48,022 nucleotides of DNA. Source: Pseudomonadota bacterium. GTDB lineage: Bacteria; Pseudomonadota; Gammaproteobacteria; Acidiferrobacterales; Acidiferrobacteraceae. Every line of letters begins with the position of its first letter. Position 1 is the stretch's first letter. Made by a program: the position numbers and the translations under genes. The DNA lies in contig JAJYDT010000013.1 in the NCBI GenBank assembly GCA_021777335.1, forward strand, positions 1 to 48,022. The letters are read 5' to 3'. The notes under the pieces were generated by a model. The model was not told the origin of the DNA, ran no database searches, and was given only the letters and a program-made list of their open reading frames with translations. Of this stretch, positions 35,579-46,682 are shown piece by piece.

Positions 35579-37579
35579 ATGAAGGCTGACCCGGCGACAG
35601 AAGCAGGCCTGTTAAAACCGGAGAACATCGAGTCTTCCCTGCAGGAAAACCGCACCTTTCCGCCTCCTGCCCAATTTTCGGGACACGCACGCATCCAGTC
35701 AATGGAGGAGTACGAGACCCTGTGCCACGAAGCAGAACAGGACTACGAGGGGTTCTGGGCACGCCGGGCGCGTTCGGAGATCGAGTGGCGACAACCGTTC
35801 TCCCGGACACTGAACAGCGAACACGCACCGCAATACTCGTGGTTCGAGGACGGCACGCTCAATGTCTCGGTCAACTGTCTAGACCGTCATCTGGCCACCC
35901 GTGGGAACCGCGTCGCCATCCTCTTCGAGGGCGAGCAGGGAGACGTGCGACAGCTGACATACTGTGAACTGCATGCCGAAGTATCACGGTTTGGAAATGC
36001 CCTGAAAGCACTCGGTGTGTGCTCCGGCGACCGGGTGGTCATCTACATGCCAATGGTGCCTGAAGCCGTCATCGCGATGCAGGCATGCGCCCGCATCGGT
36101 GCGATCCACTCGGTGGTCTTTGGCGGCTTCTCTGTCGAATCGCTCAAGGACCGGATCGAGGATGCGGGCGCGAAAATCGTAATCACAGCGGATGGTGGCC
36201 ATCGCGGTGGCAAAATAATCCCGCTCAAGGCGACCTGTGACGAAGCGCTTGCCCATTCCTGCCCGACGATTGAGCATGTCATCGTTCTCAAACGCGCAGG
36301 AAATAAGATCACCATGGCCCCGTGGCGCGACGTCTGGTGGCACGAGACAATCGCCAGCCAGTCCCCGGAGTGCGCGCCTGAGTGGATATCGAGCGAGCAT
36401 CCGTTGTTTCTGCTCTACACATCCGGATCCACCGGAAAACCTAAGGGCATACAGCACGCGAGCGCCGGCTATCTGCTCGGTACAATCCTCACCATGAAGT
36501 GGGTATTCGACATTCGTGCAGACGACGTCTTCTGGTGCACAGCTGACGTGGGCTGGGTGACTGGCCACAGTTACGTGGCTTACGGGCCGCTCGCCTGTGG
36601 TGTCACACTGGTGATGTATGAGGGGGCACCGTCAGTGCCGGACTACGGCCGCTTCTGGGCCGTGTGCGAGCGGCACAAGGTGAGTGTGTTTTACACCGCG
36701 CCGACTGCGATTCGTGCACTCATCAAGCACGGTGAGGCCCTGCCTAAACGGTATGATCTGTCGTCGCTGCGGCTACTCGGGACTGTCGGTGAGCCGATCA
36801 ATCCGGAGGCCTGGATGTGGTACCACCGGGTCATCGGTCAGGGCCGCTGCCCAATCGTGGATACCTGGTGGCAGACCGAGACGGGAGTACATATGATTGC
36901 GCCACTGCCAGGCGCCACGCCCCTGAAACCTGGATCCTGCACCAAGCCCCTGCCCGGGATCGCCGCCGACGTCGTGGATGAGCACGGAGTGTCCATTACC
37001 CAGCCGGACCAGGGCGGGTACCTCGTGATCAAAAAACCCTGGCCATCCATGCTGCGCACGATCTGGGGGGATGCCACGCGCTATCGTGATACCTACTTTC
37101 CCAAGTTTGGAGGTCGCTACTACCTGAGCGGTGACGGCGCGCGGCGCGATGCGGACGGCTATTTCTGGATCATGGGCCGGGTCGACGATGTCCTCAAAGT
37201 CTCCGGGCACCGGCTCGGGACAATGGAGATCGAGTCGGCGCTGGTCGCGCATCAGAAGGTGGCGGAGGCAGCGGTCGTAGGACGTCCAGACGAAGTCCGG
37301 GGCGAATGCGTCGTGGCCTTCGTTGTGGTCCGGGGCGCGAGACCTACGGGGACAGACGCTCAGGAACTTACCCATGAGCTCAAGGAGTGGGTGAGCCATC
37401 AGATCGGCCCGATTGCGCGGCCTGAAGAGATCCGCTACGGCGACAACCTCCCGAAGACACGCTCTGGAAAGATCATGAGACGGCTGTTGCGCGCGATCGC
37501 CCGCGGGCAAACAATCGAGGAAGACGTATCCACTCTCGAAAACCCCGAAATCGTGCGCCAGCTCGCAGAACCGCGATAA
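35579..37579 (+). CDS. acs: Acetyl-CoA synthetase
   Basis: This 666-residue AMP-forming ligase activates acetate. It has [13 protein letters not shown] (the P-loop-like A3 motif), DTWWQTETG (A5), [21 protein letters not shown] (A7-A8) and, near the C-terminus, [11 protein letters not shown], whose Lys is the catalytic and acetylation-controlled residue. The W in DTWWQTETG region fits an acetate-sized pocket. AAGGAG 7 nt before ATG 35579 fixes the start. It ends 57 bp from the convergent Met-rich gene. Confidence 0.96.
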   Translation: MKADPATEAGLLKPENIESSLQENRTFPPPAQFSGHARIQSMEEYETLCHEAEQDYEGFWARRARSEIEWRQPFSRTLNSEHAPQYSWFEDGTLNVSVNCLDRHLATRGNRVAILFEGEQGDVRQLTYCELHAEVSRFGNALKALGVCSGDRVVIYMPMVPEAVIAMQACARIGAIHSVVFGGFSVESLKDRIEDAGAKIVITADGGHRGGKIIPLKATCDEALAHSCPTIEHVIVLKRAGNKITMAPWRDVWWHETIASQSPECAPEWISSEHPLFLLYTSGSTGKPKGIQHASAGYLLGTILTMKWVFDIRADDVFWCTADVGWVTGHSYVAYGPLACGVTLVMYEGAPSVPDYGRFWAVCERHKVSVFYTAPTAIRALIKHGEALPKRYDLSSLRLLGTVGEPINPEAWMWYHRVIGQGRCPIVDTWWQTETGVHMIAPLPGATPLKPGSCTKPLPGIAADVVDEHGVSITQPDQGGYLVIKKPWPSMLRTIWGDATRYRDTYFPKFGGRYYLSGDGARRDADGYFWIMGRVDDVLKVSGHRLGTMEIESALVAHQKVAEAAVVGRPDEVRGECVVAFVVVRGARPTGTDAQELTHELKEWVSHQIGPIARPEEIRYGDNLPKTRSGKIMRRLLRAIARGQTIEEDVSTLENPEIVRQLAEPR

Positions 37580-37636
37580 TGCCCGCGGTCACCACGACCT
37601 GCCTGCAAGAGACCTCATGCCACTGCGAGGATTGGT

Positions 37637-37969
37637 CTAGCGCTGCCGGATCTTCGCCACGTATTTCCGGACGATTTCCGCAGCGCGCAGATTGACGTCG
37701 GCGTCCATTTCGAGCTGCAGCTTTTCATTTCCCGGGGGAAGCCTGGGGATCACGATTGTCCGTGCGCTGGTCGCCCCCCGCATACACCCCGTCATCCGGC
37801 ACATCCCGCCCTTCATACAGGCCCCGGCCATACCCATACCCGTCGTCCCGCCCTTGGACATCCCGTCTCCGCTCATCGCGGACATCGGGCGGTGCAGGTC
37901 CGCCGCCGCGCCCTTCAGCGGCAACACCGCGCCGACCGCGAGAACCCCGATCAACAATGACCGTATCAT
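37637..37969 (-). CDS. Secreted Met/Gly/Cys-rich small protein
   Basis: This 110-residue protein starts with a probable Sec signal (MIRSLLIGVLAVGAVLPLKGAAA, cut near residue 23). The next ~45 residues hold many Met and Gly and three Cys in CMKGGMCRMTGC. The C-terminal third is an ordinary charged helix. Met-rich periplasmic segments often bind copper or silver, so a metal-binding role is possible but not shown. GGAGGG lies 4 nt before the ATG. It is convergent with acs and just downstream of pnp. Confidence 0.75.
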   Translation of the reverse strand: MIRSLLIGVLAVGAVLPLKGAAADLHRPMSAMSGDGMSKGGTTGMGMAGACMKGGMCRMTGCMRGATSARTIVIPRLPPGNEKLQLEMDADVNLRAAEIVRKYVAKIRQR

Positions 37970-38017
37970 GTGCCCTCCATGACCGGGAATTGGATCATCG
38001 GCCAGTTCCGGTCATCT

Positions 38018-40111
38018 CTACAATACTTTTTCTTCCTGCCCGATTGCCTTCATGCTCAGGCGAATACGGCCCTGCTTGTCGACTTCGAGCACCTTGACGC
38101 GAACGCTATCTCCCTCGGAAAGCTTGTCGCTCACGTTCTCGACGCGCTCATTGGAAATCTGGGAGATATGCACGAGCCCGTCCTTGCCGGGAAGGATCGT
38201 CACGAAAGCGCCGAAATCCATCAGCTTCGCGACGCGACCTTCGTATACCATACCTACCTGCACCTCAGCGGTAATCTGTTCGATGCGGCGGCGCGCTTCC
38301 TGTCCAGCAGAGTTGTCGATCGACGCAACCTTGACGGTACCATCATCCTCGATATCGATAGTCGCGCCTGTCTCCTCGCACAGCGCCCGGATTGTCGCGC
38401 CCCCCTTGCCGATCACGTCGCGGATCTTCTCCGGATTGATCTTAAAGGTGATGATGCGCGGCGCGTAATCCGACATCTCGGAACGCGGTCCCGGGACCGC
38501 TTTGCTCATGATCCCGAGGATATGCATCCGCCCTTCACGCGCCTGCTTGAGCGCGGTCTCCATGATCTCGCGGTTGATCCCCTCGATCTTGATGTCCATC
38601 TGCAGCGCAGTGATGCCTTCCGTGGTTCCCGCAACCTTGAAATCCATGTCACCGAGATGGTCCTCGTCTCCGAGGATATCGGTCAGGACCGCAAACTGAT
38701 CGTTATCCTTTATAAGCCCCATGGCAATGCCCGCAACCGGCGCTTTGATCTTCACCCCTGCATCCATGAGCGACAGGCTCGTACCGCACACCGTGGCCAT
38801 GGAACTTGAGCCATTGGATTCTGTAATCTCGGATACGACGCGCAGCACGTACGGGAACTCCTCCATGGTCGGAAGCACGGCCATGATGGCGCGCTTCGCG
38901 AGCCGACCGTGGCCAACCTCGCGCCGCTTGGGGCTGCCCACACGGCCGATTTCCCCCACGCAGGAAGGCGGGAAATTGTAGTGCAGCATGAACGGATCCT
39001 TGCGTTCACCCTCCAGGGCATCGATGATCTGGGCATCCCTGCCAGTACCGAGCGTTGTTACCACCAGAGCCTGGGTTTCGCCCCGGGTGAACAGCGCTGA
39101 TCCGTGTGCTCGCGGCAGTACGCCCGTGCGGATCGTGATGGGACGCACCGTTGCGCGGTCGCGTCCATCAATACGGGGTTCCCCGGCCAGAATGCGGCCG
39201 CGCACAACCTTCTTTTCAAGGGCCGCAACCGCCCCCTTGATAGCGTCGGTCTCGGCTGCAGGCATGACATCTGTGATGAGCTGGCGCATCACATCGTCGC
39301 GAATCTCCGCGAGACGGTCCTGGCGCGCCATCTTCTCCTGGATCCGGTACGCCTCGCGCACCCGGGTCTCGGCAGCAGCTGCCACCCGATCCTGAATCCC
39401 CGTATCCTTCTCTGGCGCCTTCCAGTTCCACGGCTTTACACCCGCTTCGGTGGTCAGTTCTCGTATTGCCTTGATCACGACCTGCATTTGCTCGTGGCCA
39501 AACAGGACGGCACCAAGCATGACGTCCTCGGGAAGCACCTTGGCCTCTGATTCGACCATGAGCACTGCCTTCGCCGTACCTGCAACCACAAGGTCAAGAT
39601 CTGAAGGCTCGTTGCGGCTCGGATTCAACAGATACTGACCATTCTTGTAACCGACCCGTGCGGCACCGATCGGGCCATTGAACGGCAGACCCGCGAGACA
39701 GATGGCTGCAGATGTGCCGATCATGGAGACGATATCGGCATCGATCTCCGGATCACTCGACATGACCGTAGCGATCACCTGAACCTCATTTGTGAAACCT
39801 TTCGGAAACAGTGGTCGGATGGGACGGTCAATCAGGCGGGACGTGAGGATCTCTTTTTCTGAAGGGCGGCCTTCTCGCTTGAAGAACCCCCCAGGAATGC
39901 GGCCGGCGGCGTACGTTCGTTCCTGGTAGTCAACCGTCAGCGGGAAAAAATCCTTGCCTGATTCACTCTGTTTTGCGGCTACCACCGTGACGTGCACGAC
40001 GGTATCCCCCATGCTGACCATCACCGCTCCGTCGGCCTGGCGCGAGATCTCGCCGGCCTCAAGTTTGATCGCGTGCTGGCCATACTGAACGGTCTTTGTG
40101 ATCTTGCTCAA
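38018..40111 (-). CDS. pnp: Polyribonucleotide nucleotidyltransferase (PNPase)
   Basis: This 697-residue exoribonuclease has two RNase PH domains (~10-145 and ~320-460) joined by a helical domain, then a KH domain ([20 protein letters not shown], ~555) and an S1 domain ending [17 protein letters not shown]. It degrades RNA with phosphate and is part of the degradosome. It follows rpsO by 32 bp, the universal order. In E. coli, PNPase represses its own mRNA after RNase III cuts the rpsO-pnp leader; the gap here is too short to judge. Confidence 0.98.
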   Translation of the reverse strand: MSKITKTVQYGQHAIKLEAGEISRQADGAVMVSMGDTVVHVTVVAAKQSESGKDFFPLTVDYQERTYAAGRIPGGFFKREGRPSEKEILTSRLIDRPIRPLFPKGFTNEVQVIATVMSSDPEIDADIVSMIGTSAAICLAGLPFNGPIGAARVGYKNGQYLLNPSRNEPSDLDLVVAGTAKAVLMVESEAKVLPEDVMLGAVLFGHEQMQVVIKAIRELTTEAGVKPWNWKAPEKDTGIQDRVAAAAETRVREAYRIQEKMARQDRLAEIRDDVMRQLITDVMPAAETDAIKGAVAALEKKVVRGRILAGEPRIDGRDRATVRPITIRTGVLPRAHGSALFTRGETQALVVTTLGTGRDAQIIDALEGERKDPFMLHYNFPPSCVGEIGRVGSPKRREVGHGRLAKRAIMAVLPTMEEFPYVLRVVSEITESNGSSSMATVCGTSLSLMDAGVKIKAPVAGIAMGLIKDNDQFAVLTDILGDEDHLGDMDFKVAGTTEGITALQMDIKIEGINREIMETALKQAREGRMHILGIMSKAVPGPRSEMSDYAPRIITFKINPEKIRDVIGKGGATIRALCEETGATIDIEDDGTVKVASIDNSAGQEARRRIEQITAEVQVGMVYEGRVAKLMDFGAFVTILPGKDGLVHISQISNERVENVSDKLSEGDSVRVKVLEVDKQGRIRLSMKAIGQEEKVL

Positions 40112-40143
40112 TGCTGATTCCTCGGTGTTGTTTCTCGAAACGT

Positions 40144-40413
40144 TTATTTGCGCAGTCCGAGGCGCGACACCAAGGTGCGATAGCGGTTCCCGTCAACACG
40201 CTTCAGGTAATCGAGAAGTTTTCGACGCTTGCTCACCATGCGCAGAAGCCCCTGACGCGAATGATGGTCATGGGCATGTGTCTGAAAGTGCCCTGACAGT
40301 CCTTCGATGCGCGCCGATATCAGCGCCACCTGTACCTCTGGAGAGCCGGTGTCATTAGGATCAACTCGATACTGCTGAATGATGCGTGCCTTCTCTTCGG
40401 CATTCAACGCCAT
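40144..40413 (-). CDS. rpsO: 30S ribosomal protein S15
   Basis: This 89-residue protein binds 16S rRNA in the platform. It has [47 protein letters not shown] and [12 protein letters not shown], the full S15 sequence. It lies 58 bp after truB and 32 bp before pnp. Confidence 0.99.
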   Translation of the reverse strand: MALNAEEKARIIQQYRVDPNDTGSPEVQVALISARIEGLSGHFQTHAHDHHSRQGLLRMVSKRRKLLDYLKRVDGNRYRTLVSRLGLRK

Positions 40414-40471
40414 TTCTGGACTCCTCTCGCTTCCATTTCTGGATTCCCCTCACTTCATTAAGCGGGTCATT

Positions 40472-41410
40472 TTAACCGTGCTGCGCCGCCGGCTCAACCA
40501 ACGAATGTTCATTCGCGGAAAGCATCCGTCGCGGACGTACCTGCCCGTCTGGCTCAAGCCAGCCGACACCAAGAAAGCGATCTGGCTGTTCATAGAGCCG
40601 AACCCACCCGGACTCGCCCCCTCTGACGACCGCCACAGCCTGGCCGAGCCCGACCCGGTAGGCCTCAGGGGCGGCAAGCCGCACTGCGGGCAAGTGGGCC
40701 AGCAACCTATCGGCCGGCAGCAGCAACCGGTCGTCTGCACCGTCCCGCACCGCCCGATCGACCTCGTCGACAGATACCGCCTGATCAATGGAAAACCCGC
40801 CCACTGCCACCCGGCGCAGAGCTGTCACGTGCGCGCCGCACCCAAGGGCGCGACCCAGATCATGCGCGATTGAACGCACATAGGTCCCTTTGCTGCACTG
40901 GATCAACAGTTCCATCCGGTCCCCGGAAAAATCAATGAGATCAAGTCTGTGTACCGTTACCGGTCGCGGATCGCGCACCACCTCCTCGCCCAGGCGTGCG
41001 CGCCGATAGAGCGGCTGCCCTCCCTGCTTGATCGCGGAGTACATCGGTGGCACCTGGAGGATGCGTCCGCGGAAGGCGTGAAGCGCCTCCTCGACTGCCG
41101 AACACGGCAACCTGACCTCAGAACGCGCAGTGACGCGTCCGTCGGCATCGTACGTGTCGGTCTCCACACCGAGCGTCAGCACCGCCTCGTATGTCTTGTC
41201 GGCATCCAGCAGAAACTGGGCAAGGCGGGTCGCGCTGCCAAAACATAATGGCAGCAATCCTGTCGCGAGCGGATCCAGACTGCCGGTATGGCCTCCTTTC
41301 AGCGCGTTCAGCCGCCGCTTGACCTCCTGTAATGCGCGGTGCGACGTCCAGCCGGTCGGTTTGTCCAGCAGCAGGAACCCTTCCCGCCGAATACCCGAAC
41401 GCCGCCCCAT
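40472..41410 (-). CDS. truB: tRNA pseudouridine(55) synthase
   Basis: This 312-residue enzyme makes pseudouridine 55 in the T-loop of tRNAs. GFLLLDKPTGWTSH opens it and the catalytic Asp is D46 in GGHTGSLDPLATGLLPLCFG. CSKGTYVRSIAHDLG and a C-terminal PUA-like region follow. It lies 3 bp after rbfA. Confidence 0.97.
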   Translation of the reverse strand: MGRRSGIRREGFLLLDKPTGWTSHRALQEVKRRLNALKGGHTGSLDPLATGLLPLCFGSATRLAQFLLDADKTYEAVLTLGVETDTYDADGRVTARSEVRLPCSAVEEALHAFRGRILQVPPMYSAIKQGGQPLYRRARLGEEVVRDPRPVTVHRLDLIDFSGDRMELLIQCSKGTYVRSIAHDLGRALGCGAHVTALRRVAVGGFSIDQAVSVDEVDRAVRDGADDRLLLPADRLLAHLPAVRLAAPEAYRVGLGQAVAVVRGGESGWVRLYEQPDRFLGVGWLEPDGQVRPRRMLSANEHSLVEPAAQHG

Positions 41411-41413
41411 CGA

Positions 41414-41785
41414 TCAGCGGTCCCCGGATTCGGATTCAATCCGTCGCAGCAACACCTCGATTGCGGAACCGCGATCAAGCGATTCATCATAAACAAAACG
41501 CAGTTCCGGCATGATCCTCAGCGAGAGCCGGGCAGCAAGGCGGCGACGGAGCAAGACCGCCGCCTGGTTGAGTGCAGCCACGCTTCGGAAGGCCGCTTCC
41601 GGCCCTGCCCGGTGGGTAACGTACAGACGCGCATGGGAAAGGTCAGGGGCCACGTCCACACCACTCACGGTCGCCTCGGTCGCAGGACGGTCGAGTTCCC
41701 GCGCGATGATCTCCGTGATCTCCCGCTGCATGAGCGAGGCAACACGTCGCGGTCTTCCAGAGCCCCTTGCCGCCGAACGCTTCAC
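41414..41785 (-). CDS. rbfA: Ribosome-binding factor A
   Basis: This 123-residue KH-fold protein helps mature the 16S 5' end. RVASLMQREITEIIARELDRP and DLSHARLYVTH are family signatures, with MPELRFVYDESLDRGSAIEVLL near the end. It lies 16 bp after infB. Confidence 0.95.
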   Translation of the reverse strand: MKRSAARGSGRPRRVASLMQREITEIIARELDRPATEATVSGVDVAPDLSHARLYVTHRAGPEAAFRSVAALNQAAVLLRRRLAARLSLRIMPELRFVYDESLDRGSAIEVLLRRIESESGDR

Positions 41786-41801
41786 TGAGAAACCTCCGCG
41801 C

Positions 41802-44270
41802 CTACAACGAACGCGCCACCTCGACCTTCTCGTAGACCTCGATCTGATCTCCTATCTGGATATCGTTGTAGTTCTTTATCCCGATACCGCACTCAAGGCC
41901 GGCCTTGACATCCGCCGCATCCTCCTTGAAGCGCCGCAGAGAGTCGATCTCTCCCTCGAAGACAATGACGCTGTCGCGCAAGACACGCGCCAGCCGGGCC
42001 CTACGGATGATGCCCTCGGAAACGTGGCAACCCGCAACCACACCCATCTTCGGGACCCGGAAAACCTCCCGCACCTCGGCAAGCCCTATGACCTGTTCCT
42101 TGATCTGTGGCGTCAACATGCCCGACATCGCCGCCTTGACCTCATTCACGGCGTCATAGATGACACTGTAATAATGAACGTCGACTCCTTCGGCCTCGAT
42201 CAGTCGCCGCGCGCCGCTGTCCGCGCGGACATTGAAGCCAAGAATGATCGCGCTCGAGGCGACCGCGAGATTCACGTCGGATTCACTGATACCACCCGCC
42301 ATGCCGTGAACCACATTCACCCTGACCTCGTCGGTCGAGAGCTTCTCCAGCGAATCGGTCAACGCTTCAACAGACCCCTGGACATCCGCCTTGACAATCA
42401 GGTTGAGTGTCTTCACCCCTTCCTGCAGCTGCTGGAACATGTTTGACAACTTCGATGCCTGCTGGCGCGCGAGACGGATGTCCTTGAACTTGCCTTGCCG
42501 AAAAAGCGCGATCTCGCGCGCCTTGCGCTCGCTCTCGACCACGACCACCTCATCTCCAGCGCTGGGCACGCCGGACAGCCCCTGTACTTCGACCGGAATC
42601 GAGGGGCCGGCCTCCCTGACGGTACGTCCGGCCTCATCGGTCATCGCCCGCACGCGACCACTCTCGCGGCCAGCCAGGATCACGTCACCCTTTCGCAGAG
42701 TCCCCTGCTGCACGAGCAGGGTCGCAACCGGGCCGCGGCCCTTGTCGAGCCGGGCTTCAACAACAAGCCCAGTGGCAGGACCGGTCGCGACAGCCTTAAG
42801 CTCGAGCACCTCGGCCTGAAGCAGTACCATATCCAGCAACGTTTCAATGCCAGCGCCGGTCTTCGCCGACACGGACACAAACATCTCGGCCCCTCCCCAC
42901 TCCTCCGGCACAACCTGATGCGCCACAAGCTCCTGCTTTACGCGTTCCGGCTGCGCCTCAGGCTTGTCGACCTTGTTCACCGCAACAATGATGGGCACAC
43001 CCGCTGTCCGCGCGTGGTGGATCGCCTCTATGGTTTGCGGCATCACACCGTCATCCGCGGCAACCACCAGGATTACGATATCAGTCGCGCGTGCGCCGCG
43101 GGCACGCATTGCGGTGAACGCCTCATGACCCGGGGTATCGAGGAAGGTGACGACACCCTTCGCCATCTCCACGTGGTATGCACCGATGTGCTGGGTGATA
43201 CCACCGGCCTCTCCACTTGCCACTTTGGTTTTCCGTATATAGTCGAGCAGCGAGGTCTTTCCGTGATCGACATGACCCATGACCGTCACCACTGGCGGTC
43301 GCGGTTCGCGCTCGCCTTCGGACACCGGCGTGCCCAGCAAAGCCTCCGGATCATCCGGCTGGGCGCGTTTCGCAGTATGTCCCATCTGTTCAACCACAAC
43401 TGCCGCAGTCTCTTGGTCGAGTACCTGATTGATGGTCGCCATGGTGCCGAGCTGCATGAGCGTCTTGATGACTTCGGCTGCCTTGACCGACATGCGCTGC
43501 GCCAGCTCAGCGATGGAAATCGCCTCCGGAATCAAGATCTCGCGTACGATCGGCTCCGTCGGCATCTCAAACGCATGCTGCCCGCTCATACTGGTTACGA
43601 TGCGTTTTCCGCTGACCCGCAGCCTGCTTGGCCGGCCCTTGCGGTCGGCTGCGATATGCAGTTCCCGATCCGGCCTTTCCCCCCGTCCGCGCGGCCGTGC
43701 CTTCTCGGACTTTGCAACCTTGCGGCGGTCGGCTTCGGACGCAGGCTTTGCCGGCACCCCGACCGCCTTTGCCGCCGGCGCAGGCTCAGCCACCGCCGCC
43801 TCGATCTGAGCGGCGGAGACCTCCGCAGGCTGCAGGATTTGCTCATCCGTCACAGATGTCTGTTGTGCATCATCGACCATGCCTGCTTCGGTCGCAGCCG
43901 GCAGCGTCTCGGCCACCTGGGGCTCAATGACCAGATCCTCGGTGGGTGGCGCTTCGTCCTCGATATCGGAGCGTTTCACGAAGGTTCGTTTCTTGCGAAC
44001 CTCGACCTGCACCGTACGCGCCTGACCAAAGCGACTGCTCTGAGTGATCTGTGTGGTCGATTTCTGCTTGAGCGTGATCTTTCGGCTCCGCTCGGAGCCG
44101 CTCGTGCCATGATGAGTGCGCAGGAACCCGAGCAACTGCACCTTCTCTTCGTCGCTCAGAACATCATCGCCGCGCTTGCCCTCTATACCGGCTGCGATCA
44201 ACTGCTGCAGGAGTTTGTCTGAGGGAATGCCAATCTGATCGGCAAAGCTTTTTATCGTTGTTTCAGACAT
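41802..44270 (-). CDS. infB: Translation initiation factor IF-2
   Basis: This 822-residue GTPase brings initiator tRNA to the 30S subunit. An IF2-N domain ([21 protein letters not shown]) and an Ala/Glu/Arg-rich linker precede a second N domain. The G domain has [27 protein letters not shown] and NKVDKP, and C-terminal domains bind fMet-tRNA. Start 44270 matches the usual MSE(T) beginning; extending to 44303 would overlap nusA. Confidence 0.97.
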   Translation of the reverse strand: MSETTIKSFADQIGIPSDKLLQQLIAAGIEGKRGDDVLSDEEKVQLLGFLRTHHGTSGSERSRKITLKQKSTTQITQSSRFGQARTVQVEVRKKRTFVKRSDIEDEAPPTEDLVIEPQVAETLPAATEAGMVDDAQQTSVTDEQILQPAEVSAAQIEAAVAEPAPAAKAVGVPAKPASEADRRKVAKSEKARPRGRGERPDRELHIAADRKGRPSRLRVSGKRIVTSMSGQHAFEMPTEPIVREILIPEAISIAELAQRMSVKAAEVIKTLMQLGTMATINQVLDQETAAVVVEQMGHTAKRAQPDDPEALLGTPVSEGEREPRPPVVTVMGHVDHGKTSLLDYIRKTKVASGEAGGITQHIGAYHVEMAKGVVTFLDTPGHEAFTAMRARGARATDIVILVVAADDGVMPQTIEAIHHARTAGVPIIVAVNKVDKPEAQPERVKQELVAHQVVPEEWGGAEMFVSVSAKTGAGIETLLDMVLLQAEVLELKAVATGPATGLVVEARLDKGRGPVATLLVQQGTLRKGDVILAGRESGRVRAMTDEAGRTVREAGPSIPVEVQGLSGVPSAGDEVVVVESERKAREIALFRQGKFKDIRLARQQASKLSNMFQQLQEGVKTLNLIVKADVQGSVEALTDSLEKLSTDEVRVNVVHGMAGGISESDVNLAVASSAIILGFNVRADSGARRLIEAEGVDVHYYSVIYDAVNEVKAAMSGMLTPQIKEQVIGLAEVREVFRVPKMGVVAGCHVSEGIIRRARLARVLRDSVIVFEGEIDSLRRFKEDAADVKAGLECGIGIKNYNDIQIGDQIEVYEKVEVARSL

Positions 44271-44278
44271 CTCTGACG

Positions 44279-45775
44279 TCACGCCTCCTGCCGGTCGAAC
44301 CAAGGTGCGCGTGCGGCCATGATCAGCTGCTTCGCGCGCTCCTCCTCGAAGCCTTCGATTCCCAGCAATTCGTCCACCGACTGATCCGCCAGATCTTCGC
44401 GGGTCCGGATGCCATTACTCGCCAGAAGGCGTGCCGTATGTTCATCCATGCCCGGCGTTTCAAGCAGGTCGCGCGTCGGTTGTGCCATATCAATCTTCTC
44501 TTCGAGCGCGATTGCCTTAGTAAGCAGAACATCGCGCGCACGGTTGCGGAGTTCCTCGACCAGTTCCTCGTCGAATTCAGCGACCGCAAGCATCTCCTGC
44601 TTCGGAACGTATGCCACTTCCTCGAGGCTGGTAAACCCTTCACGCACCAGCACCGCCGCGACATCTTCGTCCACACCGAGCTGCTCGGTAAAAGTGCCAC
44701 GCGCCTTGGCAGCGTCATCCTCTCCTTTCACGGAAGCCGTCTCCGGCGTCATGATGTTGATCTCCCACCCCGTGAGCTCCGAGGCAAGCCGCACATTCTG
44801 GCCGCCGCGCCCGATCGCCTGGGACAGCTGACCATCGTCCACGATCACGTCCATGCTGTGCAGCTCTTCATCCACCACAATAGAACTGACCTCGGCCGGG
44901 GCCAACGCACTGATAACGAACTGGGCTGGATCCGCAGCCCACTGGATAATGTCCACCCGTTCGCCCCCGAGCTCATTGGACACGCTCTGTACGCGTGCTC
45001 CACGCATGCCGACACAGGCCCCGATCGGATCAATGCGTGGATCCCGCGAATTGACCGCGATCTTGGCACGCAGCCCGGGGTCCCGCGCAGCCGCCCGGAT
45101 CTCGATCAGTCCCTCACCCGCCTCAGGTACCTCAAGCTTGAACAGTTCGATGAGTAGCTGGGGCGCTACCCGGCTTAGAAACAGCTGGGGACCACGTTGC
45201 GCGGCGCGCACCTCTTCCAGGTAGGCGCGGATCCGGTCACCTGGCCGCAATCCTTCGCGCGGGATCATCGCCGTCTTCGGCAGCAATGCCTCGACGCTTC
45301 CGATCTCGACGATGGCGTCACCCCGCTCCAGGCGGCGGACCACGCCCGTCACAAGATCACCTTGGCGCTCCTTGAACATATTGACGATCTGCTCGCGCTC
45401 GGCCTCGCGCACCTTCTGTACGATGACCTGCTTCGCTGCCTGCGCAGCGATACGACCAAACTCGACGGGCTCAAGCGGCTCCTCGATGAACCCGCCTACC
45501 TCAATATCCGGGACACGCACACGCGCGTCCGACAGCGGGATCTGCCGATCCGGGAACTCAAGCGTCTCGACCTCGTCCGGTACCACCTCCCAGCGACGGA
45601 AGGTATCGTAGTCCCCGGTCTTGCGCTCGATCGAAACCCGCGCATCAATATCACCCTTGTGACGCTTGCGTGTGGCGGTTGCAAGCGCCGCCTCCAGCGC
45701 CTCAAAAATGACGTCGCGCTCCACGTTCTTTTCACGGGACACCGCGTCTACCACCATCAGAATTTCGTTCGGCAT
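44279..45775 (-). CDS. nusA: Transcription termination/antitermination factor NusA
   Basis: This 498-residue RNA polymerase-binding factor has an N-terminal domain ([18 protein letters not shown]), S1 (~135-200), KH1 and KH2 (~205-345; [43 protein letters not shown]) and two acidic helix-hairpin repeats at the C-terminus (~365-420 and ~440-490). The repeats are typical of Gammaproteobacteria. It follows rimP by 17 bp. Confidence 0.98.
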   Translation of the reverse strand: MPNEILMVVDAVSREKNVERDVIFEALEAALATATRKRHKGDIDARVSIERKTGDYDTFRRWEVVPDEVETLEFPDRQIPLSDARVRVPDIEVGGFIEEPLEPVEFGRIAAQAAKQVIVQKVREAEREQIVNMFKERQGDLVTGVVRRLERGDAIVEIGSVEALLPKTAMIPREGLRPGDRIRAYLEEVRAAQRGPQLFLSRVAPQLLIELFKLEVPEAGEGLIEIRAAARDPGLRAKIAVNSRDPRIDPIGACVGMRGARVQSVSNELGGERVDIIQWAADPAQFVISALAPAEVSSIVVDEELHSMDVIVDDGQLSQAIGRGGQNVRLASELTGWEINIMTPETASVKGEDDAAKARGTFTEQLGVDEDVAAVLVREGFTSLEEVAYVPKQEMLAVAEFDEELVEELRNRARDVLLTKAIALEEKIDMAQPTRDLLETPGMDEHTARLLASNGIRTREDLADQSVDELLGIEGFEEERAKQLIMAARAPWFDRQEA

Positions 45776-45792
45776 CGGTATACCTCCAGCTA

Positions 45793-46248
45793 CTACAACT
45801 CGGGTACGAGTCTTGCCTTATCAATATTCGCGAAGGCCAGCTCATAGCGTTCAGCATCCGCTTCCAGCACGACATTGTCGTGTTCACACCCAAGCAGGCG
45901 ACCCGTAAAATTGCGCCTGCCCGCAACCGGCGTGAATGTCTTGATGCGGATCAATGCCCCTTTGAATCGGGAAAAATCCTCACGCCGGCGCAACGGCCGA
46001 TCCAGGCCCGGCGAGGACACTTCAAGCGTGTACTGACCTGGAATCGGGTCATCCACATCCAGCACAGCGCTGACCTGCCGACTCACCGCCGCACAGTCAT
46101 CGACTGTCACCCCGTTCGGATGGTCAATATAAACCCGCAACACAGCGTGGCGGCCCCCACCGTGAAGCTCGGCGTCCACCAGTTCATAGCCAAGCGCATG
46201 GATGCCCGGCCCGATGATCGAGCGAACACGCTCTATGTTCGTCTGCAT
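45793..46248 (-). CDS. rimP: Ribosome maturation factor RimP
   Basis: This ~151-residue factor assists 30S assembly. GPGIHALGYELVDAEL, VLRVYIDHPNGVTVDDCAAVSRQVSAVLD, YTLEVSSPGLDRPLRRREDFSRF and a C-terminal SH3-like domain are diagnostic. ATG 46248 is chosen because GGGG lies 7 nt upstream; ATG 46254 or 46269 are possible. It is the first gene of the nusA-infB operon, with a promoter and a strong hairpin ahead of it. Confidence 0.95.
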   Translation of the reverse strand: MQTNIERVRSIIGPGIHALGYELVDAELHGGGRHAVLRVYIDHPNGVTVDDCAAVSRQVSAVLDVDDPIPGQYTLEVSSPGLDRPLRRREDFSRFKGALIRIKTFTPVAGRRNFTGRLLGCEHDNVVLEADAERYELAFANIDKARLVPEL

Positions 46249-46270
46249 CTTCATGCCCCATAAACACAAA

Positions 46271-46288
46271 GTGGGCGGTAACGCCCAC
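46271..46288 (-). promoter_or_regulatory. Leader hairpin upstream of rimP
   Basis: GTGGGCG and CGCCCAC form a perfect 7-bp stem with a 4-nt loop. On the minus strand it is followed by TTTGTGTTT and then the rimP start region, a terminator-like arrangement inside the operon leader. Confidence 0.6.
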
Positions 46289-46320
46289 TGGTCCTGGCTT
46301 CAACGCGGAAGTGATCGCCA

Positions 46321-46348
46321 ATTATAGGTATTTCTGGTCAAAACTCAA
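46321..46348 (-). promoter_or_regulatory. Promoter of the rimP-nusA-infB operon
   Basis: TTGAGT (46343-46348), 16 bp and a perfect TATAAT (46321-46326) on the minus strand lie ~70 nt before rimP. The transcript would include the 46271-46288 hairpin. Confidence 0.65.
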
Positions 46349-46541
46349 CGGCTAAAATCCCCCAGAGACCCCCGCGACGACGCCTAGTTCGGGTTTGATT
46401 GCCTCATGATTACGGAAATTCCGGGTGATACAGGCTCCAAGCAACCGGAAGCGCTCAGCCAAAAAACACTGAGAGGGACTCAGAGTGCAAAAGCTGGTTC
46501 GATCCGGTCGCTGCGATTGAAACCGGTCTCTGTGAGATCAT

Positions 46542-46591
46542 TTTCGTTGAAGACCGCGATTTCGTTGAAAAACCGCAACTGATTCTATAGA
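46542..46591 (+). promoter_or_regulatory. Tandem repeat and candidate promoter of the initiator tRNA gene
   Basis: Two near-identical units start at 46542 and 46560 (TTTCGTTGAAGACCGCGA and TTTCGTTGAAAAACCGCAA). Each offers a TTGAA(G/A) -35-like hexamer. TATAGA at 46586-46591 could be the -10, 15 bp from the nearer one. The GC-rich CTGCCGCCC that follows resembles the discriminator of growth-rate-controlled stable-RNA promoters. Confidence 0.4.
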
Positions 46592-46605
46592 CTGCCGCCC
46601 ATTGC

Positions 46606-46682
46606 TGCGGGGTGGAGCAGTCTGGCAGCTCGTCGGGCTCATAACCCGAAGGTCGCAGGTTCAAATCCTGCCCCCGCTACCA
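46606..46682 (+). tRNA. Initiator tRNA-fMet (anticodon CAT)
   Basis: This 77-nt cloverleaf ends in an encoded CCA. The anticodon loop is CTCATAA on a stem with three G-C pairs (CGGG/CCCG), the initiator mark. Position 1 (T) cannot pair with position 72 (T), matching the initiator need for an unpaired 1:72, and the D-stem has A11-T24. E. coli has C1-A72 instead. The gene is divergent from rimP, whereas in E. coli metY is transcribed with nusA. An AT-rich stretch with six Ts at 46711-46716 may end the transcript. Confidence 0.95.

Noticed and set aside
42495-44222. 575-residue open frame on the plus strand
   Set aside because: Antisense to infB; Arg/His/Leu-heavy composition and no motif. infB is complete and essential.
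46455-46664. 69-residue open frame starting MNLRPSGYEPDELPDCS on the minus strand
   Set aside because: It is the reverse complement of the initiator tRNA gene plus its upstream region, a well-known false gene.
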